64,000 bases of DNA from Salvia splendens (lineage: Eukaryota > Streptophyta > Magnoliopsida > Lamiales > Lamiaceae), in NCBI RefSeq assembly GCF_004379255.2, contig NC_056036.1:41193576-41257575 (forward strand), read 5' to 3'. Below, in pieces: positions 28,783 to 40,114 of the stretch. The notes below the pieces were generated by a model. The model made no database searches. It was not told the DNA's origin and saw nothing but the letters and a program-made list of their open reading frames with translations. The position numbers and the translations under genes are program-made. Position 1 is the first letter of the stretch. Each line of letters opens with the position of its first letter.

Positions 28783-31251
28783 GTTATTCTTGGGGCGAAC
28801 CTCGACGAAAGCCTTCTCCAAATCCTACAAACATTTTAACCTCACAATGAATTAATACACTTCCTCTTGCTCATAAATCAGAAATTGAATGTGACCGCGC
28901 TCTTACCTGACTATCCTCTACGTTTGATGGTTTTGCATCCCAGAGCCCCTCGAAGTTGTAATAAGATCTTGCTTTCTCATCCACAGCATGAACAATTAGC
29001 TTACCTATAATAAAGTCCCAGCTATCAATTTTTAGGCAAGATGCTTATGGTATAATAGATTCGTACTTCAATATCAAGCATCTCCTCTGGATTTCGCACT
29101 TATAATTTTAAACTTCACTATTATAAGTTACATACATGAGTATGGGAGATGAAATGAAGCAAACATGCACCACAGAGGATGAAAGAAGGCATACATGAGA
29201 TGAAATAAAAAATTCCAAAGGTTCCTGGTAATGGAGTACTACTACTTCTCTTCCCTAATCCCAGATTCCCAGTATTTAATCTTATGAGCTTCAAGCCCAT
29301 AATTTGAAAACTTGGATCACGCCCAAATGCCAGATTTAATCTTTTGAGCTTCAAGCCTTCAACAGTACATAGATTCATCTCACACTATAGTATAAAACCT
29401 AAAGCCAAACCAAAGGACCCAAAAACTTTGAACAAAATAAGGAAAGGAGTGATCTCACTCTACCTCTAATGTTTGTTTCGTCCTATTAAGAATGTGACCA
29501 TTTTCTAGTTAGACCATACTGAAGTTACACATTGATATTTTCCCCTTAATTTTGCACTAAGGGGATACCGAAAGTATCAAGATCTCTGCATTTTACTACA
29601 CGAACTATTGCCCTAGTTATGTAAATAGCTCAAACTGGGATCATAATCCAACTACCTCAGATAAAAAGAAACATTGGCTGTCAAGAAAAATATTTTCTAA
29701 TAATTTGGCAGTAACAAGCAAAATTAAACATATTCCAAAATCACCAATTAGTATACCACCTTATTAAAACTTCTCAAACTAATATGTTTCTTTTACTCAG
29801 TGAAGTACATCAGATCCAAATCCCTTGCAACACTGAATTATCTATACATGAAACTCGTTCTCTAGCACCATCTAGTTTCATCCTGCTTGAGTAAAATGAT
29901 TTTCAGATGAAAGCTAGCCCATTTGTTACCTATCACATAATGTCTATCAAGTCAATTGCTTTTGAGATACTGTCAGTTTGTCACCATGGATAATAGATGT
30001 ACAGGAACGTTCTCAACTATATCACATATTTTTGGCCTATTCAAATTGTTCTTGACCACAAATGTAAAATGAGCAGCTCATGGTAGTACTAGGAGATCAC
30101 CTATACGACAGAAATGCAAGAAATGAGTCAAATGACATAATCTTTAGAAATCATACACCTAAGTACGAGTATTCCTGAATACATTTACCCACAAAAGTCA
30201 AAACAAGATTTTTATTACTAATCCAGTTTCCTTTACTAATGGCAAGGCTTTTATTGAGTAGATGAATGTATGAGTAAATTCAAGGAGACGGGTTGAGGAA
30301 GAACAGAAACTATACCAGAGTCGATAACAATCCACTTTCCTCCCTCTTGCCCTACCACACTAGGCAGCAAGATCCTCTTTGCTCCTCGCTGCTTTTGCTT
30401 AACCTGCTCATTTGAACCCAAAAACATGTCAAATGCACGATTCCAGTTTTCTAGGCTACTTACTTGACTGAAATGAAAAGCAATCACCACTCGCATTATT
30501 TTCTATAAATCAAGATTTATAAGATGAACACTCTCAGTTTCTTGTAACAGAAGTTTTTATTAGGAGAATAGTCAAACAAATTCAGATAGCTTGGTTAGAA
30601 AAACGTGAGCGAAATTACGTAGAGTCCTACATAAACTACCAGCTCATCTTGATCAATGATTCATATATGTCTACTGTAAACCATGTTATAAAAGAAACAA
30701 AGTGCTTAACAAAAATGGTTTAACTTCGCGAGAAAAGCATGTGTCTGATAATCAAATCTACATTCATATGCACAAAAGGTAAACCTATTATCGAAAAAAT
30801 CATGTTTTATCCGTATCACATCAATCTTCAAAATACAATAGCGCCGCTCATTTGAACGGATTAAAAAAGATGCCCGCGATATGCTTGAATTCAAACACAA
30901 CCAAAATCATGTTGTGGTGGAAATTGGATCGATCGAACCTGCCTGGTAAATTAGGGCTTGGGAGATATTGCGGACGTGCCACGGAGATCGACCGGTGGCG
31001 ATTACCATGTAATCGGCGAATTCAGAGCCTTTTGGCGCCGGAATAACCGTGACATCATCCGCTCTGACGTCTTGGAGTATTTTCTCAACTTCTGGCAAGC
31101 TCAGCAGCTCCTTGTTCTTCTCGACGCTGCTGAGGGCGGATGAAGAAAAATTACGGCTGAAAATGGGACTGGAAGAGGCTAGGTTTTTCAAGTGGTGAGA
31201 AATGGCGGAATGCGAAGATGATAGGGCTCCGCCGCGTAAAGCTGACCACAT
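28783..31251 (-). CDS. Iojap/RsfS-like ribosome silencing factor, probably mitochondrial
   Basis: RsfS/Iojap proteins bind uL14 of the bacterial-type large ribosomal subunit and block subunit joining. Four exons: 30943-31251, 30316-30403, 28907-29004 and a last exon from 28824. The N-terminus (MWSALRGGALSSSHSAISHH, then FSRNFSSSALSS) looks like a mitochondrial presequence. The domain has ADDVTVIPAPKGSEFADYMV, ATGRSPWHVRNISQALIYQ, VKQKQRGAKRILLPSV, GGKWIVIDSGKLIVHAVDEK and ARSYYNFEGLW, as in the family. Intron 1 uses a GC donor. In the last exon one extra C (28799-28801) shifts the frame, so the protein as written ends at a TAA (28783-28785) after DLEKAFVEGSPQE. The unshifted frame would run on to a TAG at 28749-28751. 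Confidence 0.85.
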
Positions 31252-33600
31252 TGGTTGCGCCGTGTCGCCGGAATATCTAGGGATTCTACTGGAACGTATG
31301 TGAAAATTTGGGATTTTTTTATGTTAGTGTTACATTCAATTATTTATTTCTATTAATTCATTATAATTATTTTTAATTCTCATTTCTAAATTTATACTCT
31401 TATAAAATGTAAGTCATCAATTTCTCAAACAACCCAAAATATATATAGCAAATATTATAAATAATAAAAAAATAAGAATGGAAAATTACTAAAATTTTGA
31501 AATAATAGTATAAAATGTTTAGAACTATTTTGTCTCTCAAAAATAGACTCGCTAGTATTAATAAGTTCTTGTCAAACAAAAGCAAAAAAAATGTATTTCA
31601 CTACACATTCTCGTCTCAAACTCTCAATCGCATACTTGTGTTTGTATCAATCCTAACTAATCCATATCGGTATTGTTCGGTTGTCATAACTAACTATCAT
31701 ATTAATCCATCTATAATTAAGTTGTGATATTATTTTAGTTAAAATATAGTGAATTGTGACTAATTATTATATGATTATTTATCTAGAATTAACTTGTAAG
31801 ATTCAATTTCATGAACTAGCACAATATATATTTAATCACGAGATCTAATCTTACAAAATGAACAACCCATCTTGTATTATTGAGTGATCCAATTTTTTCT
31901 TGTATTTGTTTTAATTAAGTTATTATCATGTGACAAACGTACAAATGCAATTCATTGTGAATACCAACAAAGTTTCTTTACAAATAGATAACTATTTACT
32001 CAACCAAAGTTAAATATAATTTGTCAAATCAAATAAAAAGTTGTTTTTGTTGGAGAAATAATAACCATATACTACTCTATAGTATTTTTAGCGAGGTTTT
32101 ACGAAACGTTCTTATCGATGTATGTTAGGTTTAATGTCATTTACTTACGATAAAATATACTAATATTTATTAGTTTTATAAGGTGTAATATATATGTATT
32201 GTAGTGATCACGAATATCTTATTTTCCACCTCGTGTGATCGTATAGTAGACCCGTTCATATTTGATGTAGTGTTGTGCATATTCGGCATTTAGTCGATAA
32301 TCAGGTTTTAATACATTTGGTAAAGTTGCAATAGTTTTCAAAACAAAAAAATAAATAAAAAGTGAAAACTTACCAACCACGCCATCATATAATTGGAGTA
32401 CTACATAAATGTATATAGATACAAACTTCAAAAGTTTATTTTAATTAACTTATATGTATGTAAAGGAAACAAGAATTAGATTTATTATCGGAATTGATTC
32501 GAAGTCTCTATCTTCATCCATCTCAATAGGTGAATAGACTATTGTGGTTTTTATTCAAATTAAAAGATGGACTAAATTTATCGAGATCAAGTTTGATAAA
32601 TATGGATGTTCTAGAACTCATTACAATTTAGTACTCTATTTATCTATAATAATAGTCCACCATTTTAAGATTGTAGAGTAATGAACAATCCAAAAGCATA
32701 GACTTTATTATCAATCAAATCACAATCGTCTTTGTTTGGCTCGCCAATAATGGTCGATTACAACTAGCAATTATGAGATATTAGCAAAAGCCATGATTAA
32801 TTAAATGCTAAGAAGTAGAAAGGCCACCAATGTATCCATTATGACCAATGCTTAGTTTGATAGTTATCACTAAAACAACCAATTAAAAAAAATGATTTTA
32901 TAGCTAGCCTATTGTAAGAACAAGTTAAGACAACTTTGTCATCATTATCTTTCTAGATGTTGGCTTGTGGTCTATTCTTGACCTATAACTTAGAATTATG
33001 AATCCCTTTTTACATTGGCTTTGGTGATGATACAATTTCTTAGATAAATTATACTCCTATTGAAACGTGAATATTGGAAAAATTAGTGATTTGTATTCGC
33101 TTTGCAACAGTTTGTTATAATCTTATAATTAATTAAAATTTAAGCGCTGAATTTTTTTTGACACTTTACTTATCTAACACTATCGAATATTAATCAAAAC
33201 AATATTATATTGCATACAATAAAGTGAGAAACGACAAACGAGATGGAAAATAGTGCAACAAATAAATTACTCTACATGATACAGACATCGTTTCGCTACC
33301 ATTAATGTAACATTGTTTAGTTAATGTTCGGTAGTACTATACGTTATTGCTAAAGTTGTAGTATGAAATTTGTCCTAGCCTTAGATTGCTCTATAACTAG
33401 ATTGCCCTAACATTAATTAGTCTTAGAATTTCCCATATTAAATTAGTTGAATTTATTCAAGATTAGTTATATCAGATGAGAAACACCAAAAATCATAAAT
33501 TATGATTAAACACCAATCATACGTATTACTGTTGTCGTAAAATTCATACTAATATCCAAATCTAATTTGATGTATCAAATTGAACTATCATGGAGTATTT
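31252..33600. other. AT-rich intergenic region, no gene seen
   Basis: More than 2 kb of AT-rich DNA with only short chance ORFs. No terminal repeats, tRNA or coding similarity were recognised. Confidence 0.4.
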
Positions 33601-34474
33601 TTCTAATTTTAATTTTTTACAGTAAAAATATGTGTGTGTGAGAGACAGTGACATATGAACTGGAAATCTAGTGGAGAATGAACAGAATTGGTTCATAGAT
33701 ATGACTAGAATCACATGAACAAGGATAATTTTGATCTTGCTTTCTCTTTTGTTTCTGTTTCTTTTTTTAATTTTGGTTTTGATTTTGCTTTGGCCTCAGC
33801 TGCTGCTGTGGTGTGGTTGTGGCGGTGGTGCTACATTTCGCTTTCTCAATTCACAATCCACATCTCACGTGAAGCATAATCACACCTTTTCTTCTTCCTC
33901 TTGTGCTTTATCTTCTTCTTCTCCTTATGCTCTCAGGGTTTTCTTTCTGATCTCTGATATCTTTTGATCTACTCCAGCCCTCTCTAGATCCACGCACCTT
34001 TATTGCTCGCTGCTTCAGAAATTCTAGGGCTTCGCCAGTTAAATTTGGGTCTATTTCACACATTGGAGCTGTTAAATTAGAGGTGTTAAGCATTTTCTTG
34101 TTGAGGTGGCTTTTGAATTGGGTTTGGGGTTTTTACGTGAATTTCGTTTTAATCTGTGATTTGAGGTGGGGGTTTTGGGAAGTGAATAGGAATTGATCTC
34201 AATTTGATATGGCTGTTGAGAATGTGAAGTTGGATTTGGCTCTGTATGGTTGAGGAGGATGGAATTGAGTTTCATATTTCAGCAGCTAAACGGTTTCTGT
34301 GATTTTCACAATGTGTAGTTTTAGGTTTGAGTTTGTGAGGATTTGATTGAGATTCTATTCGGTGCGTTAGAGTTTAAGAGATTTTCATGATGTTTAGTTT
34401 TAGGTTTGGGTTTTTTGAGGATTTGATTGAGATTTTATAAGGCTTGTTTAAGTTTAATTGTGAGAGTATCGGGT
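33601..34474 (+). other. Probable promoter and 5' leader of the Ser/Pro-rich protein gene
   Basis: A CT-rich stretch (TCTTCTTCCTCTTGTGC near 33890) and T/G-rich sequence precede the ATG at 34475. A repeated phrase (AGGATTTGATTGAGATT near 34337 and 34417) shows a local duplication of about 80 bp. Composition fits a transcribed leader, possibly with an intron; ends are not determined. Confidence 0.4.
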
Positions 34475-37400
34475 ATGCCTCCGTCACCTTCTGTTAGAGT
34501 TTCCCCGGGGAGGGAGATGAAGAGAGAGAATCACAAGAGAGGCAGCAGTTTTGGGAGTGGGATTCTCTTTCAAGAGAAGGATGAGGATCTTGCTCTGTTC
34601 AATGAGGTGCAGAACAAAGAAACTGATAATTTCTTGCTCCAGACGAATGATGACTTTGATGACATGTTTTGTAAGTTTTCGAACCTGTTTTGGCAATAGC
34701 ACAGTGTGCGTTACTTGTTTAATGAATTCTTGCTGACATATGTGTCGATATTTACCATTTATGTTTCATAGCATCGAGGCCAAGACAGTTCTCCAATTTC
34801 AAGCTTGGAATATCCATTCCTGCTCGAGGGGAGAGTAGTGACCTGCTTAATGCAGAAGGAGATAAAAATGACTATGACTGGTAGGTTTCTCTATGCTTAC
34901 GAATCTTGAGTAGCTTAGTCATGTTATCTTGATTGGTGTTTCATTTAAGAACAAGAATCACTGCTGAGTTTACTTTCTGGATTTATTTGAGTTAGTTCAG
35001 ATTGTTTCTTTTGTTAGTCTATTTCTGTAACCACTCCATCTGGGAAACCGAAGATGCCAGTGCTACTGAACTGTGAAAGGATTAAATGAAGATAACTAGT
35101 AGTAATAAATAGGTCACATGATATGTAAAGTAATCTATTGATGTAAGCCGTAAGGCGTGAATAACTTTTTGCATACATCACTACATTTATTTGTTTTCAA
35201 CTAATACGTGTTGTCATTATAGGTTAATAACCCCTCCTGAAACTCCTCTGTTTCCTTCTTTGGATGATGAGGCATCGACAGTTAGCCTTGCACCCAGAGG
35301 CAGGCCCAGGAGTCAACCTATTACAATCTCGCGATCATCCACGGTAAGATATCAAATATAGAAACAGCAATTAGATTATAAGTATCCTATCTATTCTTGT
35401 AATTTCGTATTGATGTCTGCAAATGGTTTCTGAATATGTTGAATTTTAGATGGAGAAGGGTTATAAGAGTGGCAGGACCAGTGCTAGTCCCCGTCGCCTT
35501 AGTCCATCTCCTCGGTCTGGTACTAGTCCATTGCAGTCTAAAAGCAGACCATTTTCTGCCACTCATTCCAGTCCACCTCCTGCTTTGCGACGTTCTTCTC
35601 CATCAAGGGGGCTGTCTCCCCCACCAAGTAAGCCAATACCTGCTCCAAGGAATAGAACACCGACACCTAGGAGAATGAGCACGGGTTCACCTGGTGCTAC
35701 TGCACCTTCAAGGGCGAGAGGTGCCTCTCCCGTCAAGACAAGTCAGGGTAACTCTGCTTCACCTAAAATAAAAGCATGGCAATCTAACATCCCTGGGTTT
35801 TCCTTAGAGGCGCCTCCTAATCTTCGCACCTCACTGGCTGATAGGCCAGCATCATATGTCAGAGGTTCCTCACCAGCCTCGAGAAATGGGTCCAGATCTG
35901 CTAGACAGTCTATTTCCCCAACTGCCTCAAGAAGTGTCGGTTCATCTTATAGTCATGAAAGGGATCAATTTAGCTCCTACAGCAGAGGCTCAGTTGCATC
36001 ATTTGGTGATGATGATGCAGACTCACTACAATCTGTGCCTATCAGCACCTCTGGCCGCTCAGTTCCTAGAAGCATAGGTAGATCCCCAAATAATAAAACC
36101 ATGGGCTTTTCCAAGAAACCTACCAAAACCTTGTCAAATTCTGCTCCCAAAAGATCATTCGACTTGGCACTTCGACAAATGGTAAACATCTTTCCTTTGT
36201 TGATGCTATTCTAGATTCTACTTATGGATTCATTTGCTTCCAAGCTTTTGTCTGTAGTTTACTCACTACTGTGCTAAATGGCAATTGCTTCTTGATTGAT
36301 AAATCACTGGACCTTGTTTTCCTTATTGAGATGTGCGTCTCCTAAGGAATCATTTTTCGATACTCATATGTTCATTTCAGCATGTGCTTTGGAATTACAA
36401 TAGTTGATTAATTTGTAGTATTATATTAATAATACATTACTAAATTTATCAACTTTAAGGATTGCCTTCATTTCAGTTTGTTCATAACATTTTGATTATT
36501 CTAGGTGTTTCAAGATATGAAATGCCCTCTACTCCAAGTCGGGCAGGGCGTGATTATCGAATTTCTCGTGACTGATTATGTTCAAATTACTCACACTACC
36601 TTTATCTGACATATCCATATGCATCATGCAGGATAGGAAGGTTCCACAGAATATGTTCAGACCCCTGCTGTCCAGTGTCCCCAGTTCAACATTTTGTGCA
36701 GGGAAAGCAAGTACACATCATCGTGCTCTGACATCAAGAAATTCTTCAATCACAACTAGCAGTAATGCCAGTTCCGATCAAGGAACAAGTGGCGCACTTG
36801 ATACTGAAGAAAATGAGCAAAACCAGGATGATGTGACCAGTGACTTTGTGAAGGGACGGTACCCAACTATGCAACACGAAGTATTTGAGGAGGTGTCGGG
36901 ATATCAGGATGCGGAAGATGGTAACCCCGCTAGAGTTATTTCTCTGTCAGATACTGCTGAGAGTAGCAGCCAACTTGACACTTCTGCTGATGTAATCTTG
37001 GATGGGAAATATGACTACTCCGATGTTGATGGGACTTCAGATATGGAAGTATGCTCTGGATGCAGTGACATGTTTCCTTCAAGTGAATTGGTAAAGGAAG
37101 GTCACCTATGGTTCTGTCTGGAATGCATTAGTTTGAAAACAAATTCAATGGAAACCCTCCCAGTGACAACAGTAAAGAGAGATAAGGAAATTGCAGAAGC
37201 CATTGTTCACGATGGTGAGTGTGGATGGCATGACGTTTTGGACCAATCTGTCTCAATTCAAGAATCAGTACCAGTTATTGGTGCTGGTGAAACAGAGATG
37301 CACCACCTCGACTCTACGGCAATTGATGATCAATATTCAAAGACCGAGCGTGGCATGGATCACGAAGTATTGCAATCTGAGAAGAGGGAGCTTATGGTCA

Positions 37401-39172
37401 CCAGCCAGCAAGAGATAGTTGGAGCTGTGGAATTTCACTCCAGCCACCAACAATTACACCAGTCTGGTATCTGTTCAACTTCAGAAGCTGATGTTTCCGA
37501 AGGTACAGGTATATCATTGCTTCTGAAGTCATCAAGTAGCAGTAAAGGACATCTCATCCAAAGCAGGAGTTTCACCGCAAGTAACATTTGTTATGATGAT
37601 TTCTCTTATGTGAGGGATAGCGTAAATAGTATGAGAAGCTCCGGTGGGTATAGTAATGCATCTGTATCATCCTCCACTGATCTGGGATCTTCTAGGCAAA
37701 CTGAGGCACGTATTCGTCGGCAATCAAGTGGCCAGAGATCTGACATTGAAAATTACAGATATGAAATTCCTATGAAGCATAAACGCTCCATCTCCTCTTT
37801 GTCTGGTGGTGCGTCAGCTCTTGGATCCCAGGTCCGAAGTACAACACCAAGTTGCCTAGGGGATAGTTTTGAGCTAGCGTCTTCCGACAAGGATAGGGAG
37901 GTTCATGGGGTAACATATCCAGTTCCTCCTAACCAGTCACTGCCCTCTGAAAAAGAAGCAGAAAGTACATGCACGGATTTGGAAAGCAGTCTAACCCTCA
38001 AGGTTTCTGCAGAATTATCGAGTGATTTGATGAATATCCATTCAGAAGGTAGTCCGAAGGAGTCAATTCTTGCTTCTGAAGAGCTAGTATCACATGGGAG
38101 CGGTACAGATGAATCCAGTAACGAAGAAACAGCAGCTACACAGTTACAGACTTCTGCCCGAGGGGAAGACATGCAAAGCTCTTGTAATGACATGGTGGAT
38201 GTCACGGAAGTTCCTCATATGAGTTCTTTGAATGATATATCTGAAATGGAAATTCAGAATTCTGGTATTTTATCTTGTGACTCACAATCTGATGTTGATT
38301 CCACAAATTCGAAGACATTAACAAATGAGTTACTGGAGCCTTCTGTCTCAGTGGAACAAAATGATATTATGACAGAAACTACGGAAGAATTTGACATCCC
38401 TGTTCCTGTAAATTGTGTCCTTGGTATGTGCATCTTACATTCCTAAATGTTGTGTAGTATCTTAGTCTGCCCCTTTTTTTATGCTTGAGCTTCTTCTTTT
38501 GCCTTTTCTTTTGTGACATAGTCGTTACACAAATATTATAAAACTGGTAATATTGACTGGGAGATGTTTTTAAGCCTTAAGCTTCAATAATAATATTCTA
38601 ATAATATTCTAAAACTTGTGTTTGATCTTATCTGAAAAATTCCTGAGGTGTGTTTTCCTGTATATTCTAGTTGAATTTTGTACTGGATCACATAAGGTTA
38701 ACTGAATTTGTATTATTAGGATCTCTAACTTCTGTTGTGAATTTCAGAAGATTTTACCATTGCACGAGAAGACGTTGGTGGAGCAAACTCTAGAAGCCTG
38801 ACCCTCGAGGAAGCAACAGACGCAATCCTCTTCTGCAGCTCCATTGTCCACAATCTGGCATATGAAGTGGCAAATATAGCCATAGAGAAGGAGAACTTGT
38901 CTCTGGAAGTCGCGAGACCAACAGTGACAGTGGTTGGCAAACCCAACCCCGACAGAAGGGAGATGCGATCAAGGCCACTGGGTAAACGCAGTTCCAAAGC
39001 CCAAAAGGCTCGCCAGAGAAGATTGGAGACAGAGCCAAAGCCAAGGCCCGTGACTCCTGAAAGGGAAGAAAAATTTAGTCCACGCATCGTGAGATCTCCT
39101 GGCAAGAAGGGCGAGGCCACCACACATCCTCCTCCGAAGCTGGAGTCAAAGTGCAACTGCACCATCATGTGA
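34475..39172 (+). CDS. Large Ser/Pro-rich plant protein with C-terminal CaaX box (1124 aa)
   Basis: Six exons (34475-34670, 34772-34880, 35223-35343, 35450-36181, 36632-38423, 38748-39172) total 3375 nt in frame. The N-terminal third has [19 protein letters not shown], then a long Ser/Pro/Arg-rich disordered region, then SFDLALRQM and [15 protein letters not shown], which I recognise from a plant family of proline-rich/FLO11-like proteins; the long version resembles Arabidopsis AT1G27850 as I recall it (unverified). The middle has a four-Cys knuckle, CSGC and CLEC 22 residues apart. Near the end are [20 protein letters not shown] and a basic stretch. The last residues KCNCTIM form a CaaX box (CTIM) with a second Cys nearby, predicting farnesylation and membrane association. 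Molecular role unknown. Confidence 0.88.
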
Positions 39173-39604
39173 AGCCCAAGACGGTAACCACGTTTGTTTA
39201 ATAGGTTTGATTTTGTTGATGCTAATTGTTTATTAAAGAGATGATGATATTAGAGGCAATCCTTTTTGTAGAGTTGCAGTTTTTATTAGGCTGATAATAG
39301 TGTGGGTTTTTATTCTTGTTAGTGCTTGGTATAGGTTGATTCTTTTTGTGGTGATCCAGACCAGAACAGTGCATTCAGACAATTATTCTTGGCCATTGTA
39401 ATTGTAGCTATTTGTTTTGGTTGTAATGCCATTTTATTCAATAAAGACGCGCGTGCAGGTTGGAATGTATGTTTGTATTCTTTCCAAGTATATGTTCATT
39501 CATTAGCCGTCTCTTAATGAGTAAATCTGCACTTTTTTATCTAAGTATTGTGTAACATTGATTGTAGATGGAGAAGATCATCAAAAATTTCGGTAAAAAT
39601 AGTA

Positions 39605-40114
39605 CTTCTTCCGTCCCTGAAAATTTGTCACTTATTTCGATTTTCGTCCGTCCCTAAAAATTTGTGACCTTTCACTTTTATCATATTTGGCAGTAGACCC
39701 CACATTCTACTAATTCATATTCACTAACATTTTATTATAACTTATAAAAGTAAAACTCACGTGTCATTTACTTTTTCAACCTACTTTTTATTACTTCCTC
39801 CGTCCCGCTTAAGATGACACGTTTTCCTTTTTAGTTTGTCCCCAACTAAGATTACACATTTACTTTTTTGAAAACACTCTCTCCAATTAATACACCGAAC
39901 TACTTTTTATCACTTCTATTAAAATATTCATCTTTCTTTCTCTCTTTATTTTAATACTTACATCCACATTTTCTCACTCCAATTAAACACTTTAACTAAT
40001 AACTCCTAAAATCCCGTCCCGGCCAAGAAATATGCCATCATAGTCGGGACAGAGGGAGTACATTTCTTAAAACCCGTGTTAGATCAAATGTGAAATTGTA
40101 AGGAACGTAGGGAG
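39605..40114. mobile_element. Stowaway-like MITE carrying a second MITE
   Basis: The outer element is flanked by TA, with ends CTTCTTCCGTCCC and, reversed, CTCCCTACGTTCC. Its interior (TTTGTCACTTATTTCG, then ACTAATTCATATTCACTAAC) matches the MITE at 59499-59710 but is interrupted at 39794-40058. Confidence 0.8.
39794..40058. mobile_element. Stowaway MITE (265 bp) nested in the outer MITE
   Basis: TA-flanked, with ends CTTCCTCCGTCCCGC and, reversed, CTCCCTCTGTCCCGAC. Interior includes GATGACACGTTTTCC and CACTTCTATTAAAATATTC. Removing it restores TTTTTATTACATTTCTTAAA, which is the continuous sequence at the equivalent place in the element near 59650. Confidence 0.85.

Noticed and set aside
35436..36189. 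Other-frame ORFs overlapping the Ser/Pro-rich exon
   Set aside because: Alternate-frame shadows of a low-complexity coding exon whose true frame splices correctly on both sides.
38725..39168. 147-codon minus-strand frame
   Set aside because: Antisense to the last exon of the CaaX protein, with no independent support.
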